Part shown: piece after piece, positions 1-9,510 of the stretch
Numbering within the stretch: position 1 is the stretch's first letter
How the letters are laid out: each line of letters opens with the position of its first letter
Assembly: GCA_019925095.2 (NCBI GenBank)
Contig: CM034406.1
Span: 9,179,388 to 9,243,387, forward strand
Reading direction: 5' to 3'
DNA: 64,000 bases
Source of the DNA: Dendrolimus kikuchii
Taxonomy: Eukaryota > Arthropoda > Insecta > Lepidoptera > Lasiocampidae
Notes under the pieces: model-generated
Told to the model about the DNA's origin: nothing
Seen by the model: only the letters and a program-made list of their open reading frames with translations
The model's database searches: none
Made by a program: the position numbers and the translations under genes

Positions 1-408
1 CCGCTTCAGTAGTTGTTTCGATTTTACCGATTCTATTTAAATTATTAGTTAAGAAATGACCAGTACGTCTCTTATAGGCTGCAAGTCCTAAGTCATCTTT
101 TAAAATACGCGACATGGTCCTAGGTGATATCTTCATCTCCCGTAATAAAATCTTTTGCTTTCGGACAGGATTTCTTCGAATTGTTTCCCTTACTGCTTTG
201 ACCACCTTTTTCGTACAAACACTACGTGGACGGCCAGATATTTTTCTGTCACAAACAGAGGAGGTCTCATTGTACCCATTAATAGCCCCGTACACAAACA
301 TTTGACTAATACCAAACGTATGGAGTTTTTCAAAATTGCATTTGGCTCCATACCTACTTTGTGTAATGCAATCACAGCGATTCGGTTCTCTTTATCGCCC
401 CACTCCAT
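1..408 (-). pseudogene. Tc1/mariner-like transposase, N-terminal remnant, broken
   Basis: Read on the minus strand, an ATG at 406-408 opens a frame beginning MEWGDKENRIAVIALHKVGM, which resembles the N-terminal helix-turn-helix part of Tc1-like (IS630/Tc1/mariner) transposases. The similarity continues towards position 1 only if the frame is changed (around 190-300), and stop codons interrupt the next part, so this is a decayed copy. It leaves the window at its left edge, so the catalytic DDE part is not seen. It would have acted as a DNA-binding, cut-and-paste transposase. It differs from the two mariner copies at 1.9 and 12.9 kb, so it belongs to another family. Naming rests on the N-terminal motif alone. 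Confidence 0.6.
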
Positions 409-891
409 TTTAATATCGTACAATATTGTACAATGTATTGGCGCCAAAATGAGAAAACACAATGAACAATCATATAAAAATGACAGATTCCAAATTCAAA
501 TGTAATATTTTGTTTCTTTTTAATTGTAACAATATTTTTGGCCAGACTAGGTATACACAATACCAGTTTCGTTTTTTTGGGATTAATTTAAAAATCACGA
601 TAGATAGAAAACAATTTTATTTCTTAAAAGGTATTAATATTATTAGCAACAATGAATAATTGCCTGTTTCTTTATTATCTATATTCGTTCTTAGGTACTA
701 TTATTTTCTGCTTGACAAATGCTCATCCCGGATATTGCTGGGGTCCACGTTCCTAAACTCTGATTTTTAATTACCTGGACTAAAGTTACAGCTCCGATCG
801 ACTTTTTTTATGTTGCAAGCTTGGAACAACTCACCACTATTAGTTGAATCCTATAAAATTTTTGTAGGATTCAGGTCACAGTTTGATTCAT
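409..891. other. Intergenic, AT-rich
   Basis: No gene is visible. The part next to 408 may be the 5' leader and terminal region of the Tc1-like remnant, but no inverted repeat could be paired because the other end lies outside the window. A small inverted repeat (GAATCCTA / TAGGATTC, 847-872) lies just before the foldback element at 892. Confidence 0.5.
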
Positions 892-1029
892 GGCCGGTTC
901 CTATATCTTACCCACCGTTCATTTACTGCACTATCAGTCTTTAAAACTTGATATACGCTCCATACAAGTAATGACAAAATTCAACCGATAGTAGGGCAAG
1001 CTAATGAGTAGTAAGATATAGGAACCGGC
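892..1029. mobile_element. Short foldback MITE, copy 1 (GGCCGGTTCCTATATCTTAC family)
   Basis: The 138 bp segment begins GGCCGGTTCCTATATCTTAC and ends with its near-exact reverse complement (GTAAGATATAGGAACCGGC), so the whole unit can fold back. Internal halves also pair partly (GACAAAATTCAACCGATAG). Related units lie at 15399-15540 and, interrupted, at 56552-56990. There is no coding capacity. This is a non-autonomous DNA element whose superfamily cannot be set because no clear target duplication is seen. Confidence 0.75.
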
Positions 1030-1854
1030 TTTTAACTCCCACAACTCATGAATCAAAAAAAGTCTATCTCAACTGACATTTTAGTCCAGGTAATAAAAAA
1101 TCAGAGTATACTCAATCTACTCCACTTTGTGCGATTTTCAAAATTCTCCATTACCAGTCCTTCGACACGCATAACTTCAGCTGATTTCTTGCTATAGGGA
1201 TAGCTAAATTAAGGCATTTACTACCGACGCTATACGTCGCGTTCATTCAAACCGGGAAATACTGTGGCCGAGCCAACTCGGGCTCCGCCAGTGACTTATA
1301 TTGAGTGCACGAGAATGATAAACCCCCAGAAGAAAAATGTTGTCTTAATATATTCATTATCACCAGTTTGATCTTTTAACGATTTAGGCATATGAAAAGT
1401 TATTTTTTACTCTGCTATTACCAATCCTAGTAGGTATATTTCTTCCCTTGTGTTTCCGATACGATTAGCTTGTCATATTCCGCACATTCACCTCTGTTAA
1501 GAGTACTTAACGCACAATGAAGCATATTTATTCATATAGTTCTAAAATAAGCAAATACATAGATTTTCATTTAGCATAAACACAGAGTATTACAATTCTT
1601 TATTAGTGCAACGATGTTGGTATATGACAAGTCTATAATTTTATAAAATATAGCCAATAATAGATAAAATATTTGTCGGAAATTCCCTAATGATGTTCCA
1701 TACATACTATTTCCTTAATAATCTATACTACATACTACTAATACATATTATTCTAATTCCTTAATATACATATCTAAAAGTAGTGAGTATGATAACGGAC
1801 AGATAGCATTTGGAGACAGACAATGTACAAATATCTTTCTCTGATAAATAATCT
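1030..1854. other. Intergenic, AT-rich
   Basis: No reading frame with codon-like content, RNA gene or recognisable repeat was found between the foldback MITE and the mariner element. Confidence 0.5.
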
Positions 1855-3133
1855 GGTTGGGGAAAAAGTCTTTTCGCATACAGTATGTATGAACTTGTAA
1901 TAAGATTTCTTTGGCTATAACATTTGTATCTGGCTGGTTTTGGTATCATTAAAAAGTTTTAATTTTAAAGAAGACAATTCCAAATTCAAATTAGGAAAAT
2001 GTGTGATTTTCAATTGTTTTTCTTATTGTTAAAATGAGTGAATCTAATGAAGAAATTCGATACATTTTAAAATTTTACTACAAAAAAGGTAAAAATGCAA
2101 CATAAGCCGCGAAAAAAAATTGTGATGTTTATGGACCTAATGCAGTATCTGTAAGAGTAGCGCAAATTTGGTTTAAGCATTTTCAATCCGGAAATTTTGA
2201 TATCAAAGATGCACGTCGCCCTGGTCGCCCTGTTACGGACAAAATTGATGACATTTTTGAAAAAGTGGCACAAGATCGGCATATTAGTAGTTACGATGTA
2301 GCTGGACAACTGGGAATTAAACACAAAACTGTTTTGGCGCATTTGAAAAAAGCTGGGTACACAAAAAAGCTCGATATTTGGGTGCCTCATGAGCTCACTG
2401 AAAGAAACCTAATGAACCATGTACTCATTTGTGATTCTTTATTACAACGTAATGAAACCGAACCATTTTTGAAGAAGCTGATAACTGGTGATGAAAAGTG
2501 GATCACGTACGACAAGAACGTGCGAAAAAGATCGTGGTCAAAGGCCGGTCAGGCTTCACAGACTATGAAGAAACCCGGGTTAACTCGCAACAAGGTGATG
2601 CTGTGTGTATGGTGGGATTGGAAGGGCATTATTCATTATGAGCTGTTACCGCCAGGCAGAACCATCGATTCTGAACTGTACTGCGAACAACTGATGAGAT
2701 TAAAGCAAAATGTTGAGAGAAAGCGGCCGGAATTAATCAACAGAAGGGGTGTGGTTTCTCACCCTGATAACGCTAGACCTCACACATTTTTAGTCACTCA
2801 ACAAAAATTACGAGAGTTTGGCTGGGAGGTGTTAATGCATCCGCCGTATAGTCCTGACCTTGCACCTTCAGATTTTCACCTGTTTCGATCTCTGCAGAAT
2901 TCCTTAGGCAGTGTCAGGTTAACATCACAAGAGGACTGCCAAAACCACTTGTCGCAGTTTTTTGATCAGAAGCCCCAAAATTTTTATAGCAATGGGATCA
3001 CGTCTCTACCTACAAGATGGCAAAAAGTTATCCAACAAAATGGCACCTACATACTTTAGTCAAATGTAAATAAACTTTATAAAACAACCTTTTGAATTTT
3101 TATATAAAATGGGAAGGAACTTTTTCCCCAACC
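1855..3133 (+). mobile_element. Mariner element, copy 1, nearly full length
   Basis: The 1279 bp element has terminal inverted repeats: GGTTGGGGAAAAAGT at 1855 and its complement ACTTTTTCCCCAACC ending at 3133. A TA follows on the right; the left flank reads CT, so the left TA duplication is probably mutated. It carries one transposase frame (2034-3059). The second copy at 12905-14146 is closely similar. The right end lies only 26 bp from the stop codon of the minus-strand gene at 3160-6690. Confidence 0.9.
2034..3059 (+). pseudogene. Mariner transposase with one nonsense codon
   Basis: The frame from ATG 2034 to TAG 3059 would encode 341 residues, the usual size of a mariner transposase, but TAA at 2103-2105 stops it at codon 24. 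Everything after that stop is open. The order is the N-terminal helix-turn-helix region (PNAVSVRVAQIWFKHFQSG), a second DNA-binding part (HISSYDVAGQLGI), then the catalytic domain with aspartates in TGDEKW, HPDNARPH and YSPDLAPSDFHLF, which fits the mariner D,D34D pattern. Relative to copy 2 it also has one extra codon near residue 32. The protein would bind the element's ends and move it by cut and paste in the nucleus. Decay is minimal, so the insertion looks fairly young. Confidence 0.88.
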
Positions 3134-3159
3134 TAGTATTATAATAAATTACGTGTAAC

Positions 3160-6100
3160 TTAAACTTCCCCAGTAAGAGGATCGCTGTTCCAAACGCAAT
3201 GAAAATGCATTATCACTTCAACAGATGGATGTGCCAAAATCAGTTCGCGCACTTCTGACTCTGACTTATTACGGTAATTTGATTCTTTGAGCAAATTTAT
3301 ACCCGCCAAGTATCCAGGTATGAAATTTTGGTCTGTTAATAAGCTCATGTATATTTTTTTGTCAGCTTTATAACCATAACCGATAAACGAATGTAGACTA
3401 CCCTGTAAAGCTTTTATGAAGAGCACGTAAATGCGTGGGAAGTGAATTGCTACTTCCTTTTTCAAGTATTCAAGACATACAGGTCCATATAGTGGAGCTA
3501 TTGTCAAACAAAACTCTTCCCAGTCGTTACAGGAGTGGCATTGTCCAAACTCTTCGTTAAATATCTTTGTAAACGCAACTACAAGATTCCATTTTGTTAG
3601 CAATAAATAATTACGTGGCAGCGACAATGCTTTCGTAAGCTCACTCTGAATGTCTACAAAGATTTTGTATGGAACAACAGTTTTTTTTGAAAAAACTATA
3701 TTTTGCAAATCGTTGCTAAAAGATCGAAGTAATTCTTCCACATGTGTATGTATAAATTTTTTATCTGGTACCTCCCAGAGAGCACAAGATTGCTTAACCA
3801 GCGGTAAAACAAGTTTCTCATATCTGTCGCATTGATCTTCTGCACTTTTAGATGTTAAAATGTAAGCAGTTAATATAGGTATGACACCGAAGTTCGCCGA
3901 TAGTAGCGAATATTGGCTCATAGTTTCATAAAAATTTTCATTTAACAGTTGTTGTATTAATTCGATGACAAACTCTTGGGGAAGGCTCTCTATGATACCC
4001 GTTACACTATTCGTCATTGAATTTATGTACGACTGGTATGTTTCCTTTTCTTTTTGCTTGTTTTCTAGTAATCTTTGCAGAAATTTATATGATTTAACGA
4101 AGTATTCGCCCTTAATACTAATAGGTATTTTTTCTATATCGGGCAATAGTTTGTATATGTTTTTATCCTCTTCGTATGTTAAATTATCAATAAATGATTG
4201 AAGTAATTCCCAAACGGGTCTGGGGTCGGTTGCATCTTTATCTTTGCACAAAAGTTTATAAGTAAATTCAAACAAGACTTTTCGTATTGTTGCATTTTTA
4301 GAATTCTTCCATACATTTGAACATATCTCTTTGAGTTCTTCTGTATTTAGTTTCATGAAAGCGAAACGTATACCATGTTTTTGAAGCGATACTGGAGCAT
4401 TTAGTAATTTTGGTATATGCTCACGACTTTGTGGCAAATTTAAATTGTAGAAGATAGCTATTACTGATGGTAAAGCGTATTTCAAATAATCACCTTTTGC
4501 ATATCCGAGCACCATATCGGGATGTGGTTGTGGTCGAGAAAGATGCATGTTCAAAGATATATTTCTCTGCATGCTTAATTCCATTTCATTCGTCTCTGAC
4601 CAATTTATTTTGGCATCTTTAGGTATATATTTGTTGAAAATATCAGTAATTGTTTCTAGGGATGATATAGCACAAAGATTGCGAATTAATGTCTTGTGAC
4701 TGTCAACAACAGTGTTCAAATTCGTCAGATATCCTTGCTTCCATTCTGTAGCTAATGTTTGCGGCCAATAGATGCGTAATTTGCGATTCATTCGCCGCAA
4801 TGACTTATTGCATCGTAATTTTTCTACTTTTGTACTATAACGAGTCAATAGTTGCGGATCATGTTTCAAAGCATTCAAACAGACGTCCTCGCCTGGATTT
4901 AAAATTACAGATTCTTCAAAGAATATTTTTTTCCAAGATTTGTTTTTATTGTACAATGATGATAAATTTGCGTTCCATGAACAAGTTTCGTTTATCTTTA
5001 CTACTTCTTTTATTTTGTTATAAATAGACGAATAGTCAGACAATTCTTTTTTCCAATCTTTTAACAAATTAAGAATATCATTAAGCCATACAACAACTGT
5101 GTCAAAATCTGTTCTTTTTGTAATATCTTTATTTTCAATCTTTATAAACAAATGATTAAACAAGAAATTAAAAAGTTTTGCTTTTTCTTCATTTCCCAGT
5201 TTTGTAATGTGCGATTTAAATGTAGTGAATACAAATTTTTCTTTAACTGTTTCTGGTACGCTTTCGCCTTTGAATATTTTGTAGATAATTATGCTTTCTA
5301 TGCAAACATTTAGTGTCATAATGTCATCATTCTTTATTGGAATATAGATGTCCATATTTCTAAATAATAAATCTAAAATACTCCAAGTTTCGTCATCGTA
5401 CTTTAAAACATCAGTATTTAACATCAAGCCTTTTATAAAATCATATTTCTTCTCAATCGGATCATTTGCGTGTTTGTCGTTAAAATATGTAAGTAGAATT
5501 CTTACATTTTCTAAGTTATTTCTGAGGCATTTTGTAAGGATGTATAATAATGAATATTTTTCCTCTAAATTTGATTGAGACATTAGAACTTTTAGTTCTC
5601 TAAAAGCCACATCAAAAGGTGCAAATTCATACCAGATATAGCTGTCTTGTATAACTAATTTGCGCAATTTTATTTTGGCAAATATTTCAGAAGTTGGTTC
5701 AACCGAAGATTCAGATATATCTGCAAGATATTTGTCAATAAATACCTCATTCACGAAATTGAATTGTTCGTTTTTGGGAATTCTGTTAACGAACGCTTTT
5801 ACTGTATCATAATTAATAAAACAACGAATATTGAAATAGCCACAACGATCTCGCTTAGAAAACTCACTTTTGTTCACTTGTTCCAATAAGAAACCTTTAA
5901 CATTTTCACTTTTTATAAATTGAACAAAAGTCGGTATGTCAATATATTGATGATATTTTAGGAAATTTTTCTTAATTTGGTTTGGAATAGTTTTCATTAA
6001 TACCTCTGTTTTTTTAGCGTTAAACCTGCCCTTAGTATTCTCAAAATATCTTTGAAATACTTCCCAGTACTCTTGCGGATGAGAGCAAAGTAAGAATGAT

Positions 6101-6690
6101 GTAGAATCAAAAAGTTTTCTGATATGATAACGATTATCACCTTGAACAATTTTTTCAAAAATTTTAAATGATTTTTTACATAGCCTTTTCAGCATATCCG
6201 GCTCAATATGATCTATGTGCTTGTGTACATTGCTTTCAATGAAGGACACAGAGCAATTTGGTAGCCATTTAATAGCTAGCTTTAAATTTGCTTCATTATT
6301 ATAAAATTCTTCGACGCGCGATTCATCTTTCAAGTGGAGTTTAATGTGTTTCATCAGTTTAGTCTTAGCTTTGCTTGTCATTTCCGGAAAAAGGTCATTT
6401 TGTAGATAGGATACATTGATGATATGAGAGTATGTGCTGTCTGTTATAAGCCAAGTACTCTTTTCAACCGCTCTTATCACACACAGAATGTCTTGAGATT
6501 TGAATACATTGAGTATATACTCGACGTCTCTGTTGTGGCAGGCGATATCTATTTTGATTAAGTTTGTGATGTCGTTTCCACCGTCTTCGTTTGTATCTGT
6601 TGGGGTGGTTTCGAGCGCTTCTTTGAATAATTTGTTGTACGCTCGATGTTTCTCGCCCAGGGTAGTTCCCTCAAGTTCTGATAGCGCCAT
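3160..6690 (-). CDS. Uncharacterised 1176-aa helical protein, paralog 1
   Basis: This is one uninterrupted frame, ATG 6688-6690 to TAA 3160-3162, with a good start context (A at -3, G at +4). I do not recognise the family. It has no signal peptide, no membrane segment and no obvious catalytic motif; composition and spacing of L/I/F with K/E suggest a long alpha-helical, possibly HEAT/ARM-like, soluble protein. It matches the gene at 15898-19431 along its whole length. Shared blocks are LEG.TLG.KHR.YNKL near residues 6-20, ALKHDP near 607, RIYWP near 638, YAKGDY near 730, SLQK.GIR near 767 and ILAHPS..V.MHFH near 1150. The near-equal length and collinearity argue that both are real, selected genes. 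The product is probably cytosolic or nuclear; the function is unknown. No AATAAA is seen before the mariner element that starts 26 bp downstream. Confidence 0.9.
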   Translation of the reverse strand: MALSELEGTTLGEKHRAYNKLFKEALETTPTDTNEDGGNDITNLIKIDIACHNRDVEYILNVFKSQDILCVIRAVEKSTWLITDSTYSHIINVSYLQNDLFPEMTSKAKTKLMKHIKLHLKDESRVEEFYNNEANLKLAIKWLPNCSVSFIESNVHKHIDHIEPDMLKRLCKKSFKIFEKIVQGDNRYHIRKLFDSTSFLLCSHPQEYWEVFQRYFENTKGRFNAKKTEVLMKTIPNQIKKNFLKYHQYIDIPTFVQFIKSENVKGFLLEQVNKSEFSKRDRCGYFNIRCFINYDTVKAFVNRIPKNEQFNFVNEVFIDKYLADISESSVEPTSEIFAKIKLRKLVIQDSYIWYEFAPFDVAFRELKVLMSQSNLEEKYSLLYILTKCLRNNLENVRILLTYFNDKHANDPIEKKYDFIKGLMLNTDVLKYDDETWSILDLLFRNMDIYIPIKNDDIMTLNVCIESIIIYKIFKGESVPETVKEKFVFTTFKSHITKLGNEEKAKLFNFLFNHLFIKIENKDITKRTDFDTVVVWLNDILNLLKDWKKELSDYSSIYNKIKEVVKINETCSWNANLSSLYNKNKSWKKIFFEESVILNPGEDVCLNALKHDPQLLTRYSTKVEKLRCNKSLRRMNRKLRIYWPQTLATEWKQGYLTNLNTVVDSHKTLIRNLCAISSLETITDIFNKYIPKDAKINWSETNEMELSMQRNISLNMHLSRPQPHPDMVLGYAKGDYLKYALPSVIAIFYNLNLPQSREHIPKLLNAPVSLQKHGIRFAFMKLNTEELKEICSNVWKNSKNATIRKVLFEFTYKLLCKDKDATDPRPVWELLQSFIDNLTYEEDKNIYKLLPDIEKIPISIKGEYFVKSYKFLQRLLENKQKEKETYQSYINSMTNSVTGIIESLPQEFVIELIQQLLNENFYETMSQYSLLSANFGVIPILTAYILTSKSAEDQCDRYEKLVLPLVKQSCALWEVPDKKFIHTHVEELLRSFSNDLQNIVFSKKTVVPYKIFVDIQSELTKALSLPRNYLLLTKWNLVVAFTKIFNEEFGQCHSCNDWEEFCLTIAPLYGPVCLEYLKKEVAIHFPRIYVLFIKALQGSLHSFIGYGYKADKKIYMSLLTDQNFIPGYLAGINLLKESNYRNKSESEVRELILAHPSVEVIMHFHCVWNSDPLTGEV

Positions 6691-6698
6691 GATGCAAA

Positions 6699-6700
6699 CT
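6699..6700 (-). other. Candidate splice acceptor just before the gene 1 start codon
   Basis: On the minus strand a pyrimidine-rich run, TCTTTTTATTATTACAG, ends 8 nt before the ATG. The paralog has TTTGCTTTTTGCAG also exactly 8 nt before its ATG. This fits a 5'-UTR intron shared by both copies. The alternative is that transcription begins close by (see the TATA/Inr entry) and the AG is not used. Confidence 0.4.
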
Positions 6701-6737
6701 GTAATAATAAAAAGATCATAAAAAAATCTGTAATCTA

Positions 6738-6770
6738 AACTGAATTAGCCTAATTACGTAGCTATATATA
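6738..6770 (-). promoter_or_regulatory. Candidate TATA box and initiator for gene 1
   Basis: Minus strand: TATATATAG begins at 6770 and an arthropod-type initiator TCAGTT places +1 at 6741, 29-30 nt downstream, the classical spacing. The leader would be about 50 nt and would contain an out-of-frame ATG (TTTATGATC). In AT-rich DNA such matches arise by chance, and this model competes with a 5'-UTR intron. Confidence 0.35.
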
Positions 6771-7396
6771 GTATCATTATAACAGTAGAAGTCAGTTTTG
6801 ATTGAAAACTCGTTTTCAATTAAAATTTAGAGCCTTGGGGCACAACTTTTACGACCTTGAGATCTTTTATATCTCGTCAGCTATTGACTCAAATAAAAAA
6901 ATCCTGTAGGAACATCTTCATGATTTAAAAAAAATATCAGCTGTGTGACTTCAATTAATTGTACAGTTCTCAGTTGTAGGAGGGATCCTGCTAATTAGTA
7001 TTTATTTTTTCTCAAGTTTACTACAGCGTTGTGTAGCAGCATATGTATTACATATATCTATGTTCTATTACTTATAGTATATACATATATGCTAATAAAT
7101 GTTATTCGTATAGAGACAGTACTTTGTAAGAAAAATTGAGGCATACAAGGACGGACCTATATGACGAAAATACGAGAGTTCCGTTTTTACCAAAATGATT
7201 AGGATATTCTAAAAAGATACGCGAATAACTTATGTTGCAGGAACAACCCAAGTCCGCAATCTTCTCTTGCCAACTAAGAGTGGTATTAAAATTTGACATA
7301 GGCTATAGCTGATATTATTTATTGATTATTATCAGTCAATCCCATAATTAATATTATATAATATTTTCTTAATATTTCGCGACTTGGCTTCGTTTT
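6771..7396. other. Upstream region of gene 1
   Basis: AT-rich sequence without a recognisable gene. If gene 1 has a 5'-UTR intron, its first exon and promoter should lie in or beyond this stretch, but I could not pick a donor with confidence. Confidence 0.4.
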
Positions 7397-7445
7397 CGTG
7401 GAATAATAAAAATAAAATAAATTACCGCGCATAAAACCATTTATT
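7397..7445 (-). mobile_element. Penelope-like element terminal fragment
   Basis: The reverse complement reads GGTTTTATGCGCGGTAATTT followed by a T/A-rich run ending ATTATTCC. This matches the terminal sequence of the Penelope element at 23645-25323 (GGTTTTAAGCGCGGTAATTT). Only about 50 bp remain, lying directly against the Helitron end at 7453. Confidence 0.6.
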
Positions 7446-7452
7446 ATTAATA

Positions 7453-7680
7453 CTAGAGTTTATCCGGGTCCAAACTCTAGTGCGTGCCTCTTGTTTAAGG
7501 AGCAGGAATTAATACAGGTTACATTGTTTAAATTTTTATGTTCGTGCTATTTGCTCCCGGAAGATTCACTTCATTTTATATCGCATACTATTCCCATCTC
7601 CCGGCATCAAAAGTATTCATGTCCCTTTTCGGTATTAAAACTACATTTAAACAAAATTACAGAGGCATTGTTTTTATCAG
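7453..7680 (-). mobile_element. Helitron-like element, 3' fragment
   Basis: On the minus strand the segment ends GGATAAACTCTAG followed by T, the 3' terminus of the Helitron-like family seen complete at 40567-42583. It includes the shared inner part (AAACAAGAGGCACGCACTAG, AAATAGCACGAACATAAA). The 5' portion and minisatellite are missing. Confidence 0.65.
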
Positions 7681-7924
7681 CTTAAATTAAAAAAAAATAT
7701 AGATAGATAGATAATTCATTATTGTACACCAAAGCATATACAAAGAGAAGTAGAAAAAGATAACAGATAGTACAACGGGCGTCCTTATCGGTAAGAAGCG
7801 ATCTCTTCCAGGCAACCCTTGGCAGGGATTGATAGCTTTTTAATAGTGAAGACGGTGGTACAGTTAATAAATAATGATGAATGATAAATAAACATAGTAC
7901 ATATAAGTACAAAAATAATATAAA

Positions 7925-7926
7925 TG

Positions 7927-7972
<46 letters not shown>
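7925..7972. repeat. (TA)n microsatellite
   Basis: About 45 bp of TA dinucleotides, likely expanded from the AT-rich junction before the retroposon at 7985. Confidence 0.95.
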
Positions 7973-7975
<3 letters not shown>

Positions 7976-7984
7976 GCTTTAGGA

Positions 7985-8330
7985 GTTATACACAAAAGAA
8001 GTTATATCCGTGCTGGAACGGAGAAAGAATACAATTTCCTGAGGCCGGGCGGCCTGACGTAAGAGGCGACAAAACGATCCACAGCCAGGTATTTGCCCGT
8101 CTGGATGGCAACCATCCCTTGTCTAGAGTATGCAGCCATAACAACCTTAAGATGTGTTCCGGCTTTAGTGGCCAGGCTCTAGTGTCGCTTTAGAGAGCAG
8201 AAGCGCATGTGTAGCACCTTTGGTGTTGCAAATGTTTATAGGCGATGGTAACCGCTCTCCATCAGGTGGGCCGTCTGTCATCCTGTTGAACTCGTGCAAT
8301 AAAAATAGAAAGGTAATAATGCTTCTGAAC
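7985..8330 (+). mobile_element. SINE-like repeat with LINE-type head and tail, copy 1
   Basis: The unit starts near CCGTGCTGGAACGGAGAAAG, passes through GGCCTGACGTAAGAGGCGAC and CTAGAGTATGCAGCCATAAC, and ends with the tail GATGGTAACCGCTCTCCATC and GTGGGCCGTCTG before an A-rich CAATAAAAATAG. Other copies are at 44616-44930 and, reversed, at 58462-58770 and partly at 57170-57550. The tail matches the 3' end of the LINE at 45050-48612 and the head matches that LINE's 5' region. It has no open frame of its own. Confidence 0.7.
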
Positions 8331-8547
8331 CTAATTTTTAAAAGCACGGCAAGGAGCTTGTCTTATAGTAATAGATAATTCATCCCAGAGCCGCACAACC
8401 TCGACGGTGAGAGTTATTATAAAAAAGGGAGGTGTGTCCTGGTGTATGTATTCTGTATTTAGTAGAGGAGCGCAAATTATGGGAGCTAGATCCATAGAGA
8501 AATTCGAAACGTTCCTTGTGGTAACAAGGAGTACTGAGCAGAAACTG

Positions 8548-9290
8548 CCTATTAATATTATAAATGCAAAAGTAACTATGTCTGTCTGTTGCTCTTTCAC
8601 GGAAAACTACTGGACCGATTTGGTTGGAATTCGGTATATATGTAATTTTAATACCGAGGGTGGACAAGTGTTACAGTTATTGAGTAGCATAGTTGTTCTT
8701 GTCGTGTTTCTTTTTAAAGTTAATAATTAGTTATTGTTAGTTGTTAGTTAGTTAGTTGTATATAGACTGTATTCATTACATTTCATTTTTATGTTGGCAG
8801 ACGCGATAGATTTGTACTGTGTTCGGTTTGTTTTATTACATGTAAAACTTTAAGTAAAATGTTTAATATAATATCTTGTATAAAATATGATCTGGAATTT
8901 CCAAATAGTAATGTATTCAATTCTTTTCATTCATAACACTTTAATTAAAATAGTTTATCAATGACTTCAAATCCGCTGTCGGTTGTGCCAATTGCTAAGT
9001 TTCATAAACAGTTGAATTGTTGGAGGAATGGCGAGATGTTCTAAAAATGCTTGTCGAGTGAGAATAGTAGTTTAATAAATTTGTTAAAGCCGTCAGGTTC
9101 TCTGATTACAACTATGTGACCAGTTGCTGTTGTTTTATTAATATAAACCCTTCTGAGTTGTTGCAAGTATTACACAAGAGCTACTTTTTATCGGATAATG
9201 GGATAGATTTATGAAAAGGTTATCTCATAAAGTAGGAAAGGTTTTGTTTTTGTGATTTGCCATTTTACATAAATGGACAAACATTTGCCG
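8548..9290 (+). mobile_element. Helitron-like 5' region, interrupted by another repeat
   Basis: 8548-8672 matches the 5' part of the family (ATTAATATTATAAATGCAAA to CCGAGGGTGGACAAG). The body resumes at about 9186 with CGGATAATGGGATAGATTTA and runs to GATTTGCCATTT near 9272, just before the position where other copies carry a minisatellite. The roughly 500 bp in between is an unrelated insertion that includes the repeat at 8755-9175. Confidence 0.65.
8755..9175 (+). repeat. Unclassified ~420-bp repeat, copy 1
   Basis: The segment from TATAGACTGTATTCATTACA to GTTGTTGCAAGTATTACA is present again in reverse orientation at 28029-28452, with collinear similarity over the whole length (for example TAGTTTATCAATGAC and AAACCCTTCTGAGTTGTT). 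There is no coding potential. It interrupts a Helitron-like copy, so it is probably mobile, but terminal repeats are not clear. Confidence 0.7.
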
Positions 9291-9439
9291 AGTTTTAGTT
9301 GACCACCAGGGGTGGTCGGCGAACTGACCTAGTTACTCTATTGCCGAAGTCCTGGACCTAGGTATTATAATAGTTGCAAGTAAAGGCTTTTACGTTAAAC
9401 TACATTCGGCTACGAAATTTTAACGAAGTAGGCAACGCA

Positions 9440-9510
9440 TCGGCTCTCTTGGTGTTGCAAATGTCACGGGCGACGGCAATTACTTGCCATCAAGTGGACT
9501 CATCAAACAA
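9440..9510 (+). mobile_element. LINE/SINE 3'-tail fragment
   Basis: CTTGGTGTTGCAAATGTCAC and GACGGCAATTACTTGCCATC followed by AAGTGGAC resemble the common tail of the SINE-like repeats and the 45-48.6 kb LINE. Only the tail is preserved. Confidence 0.5.
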
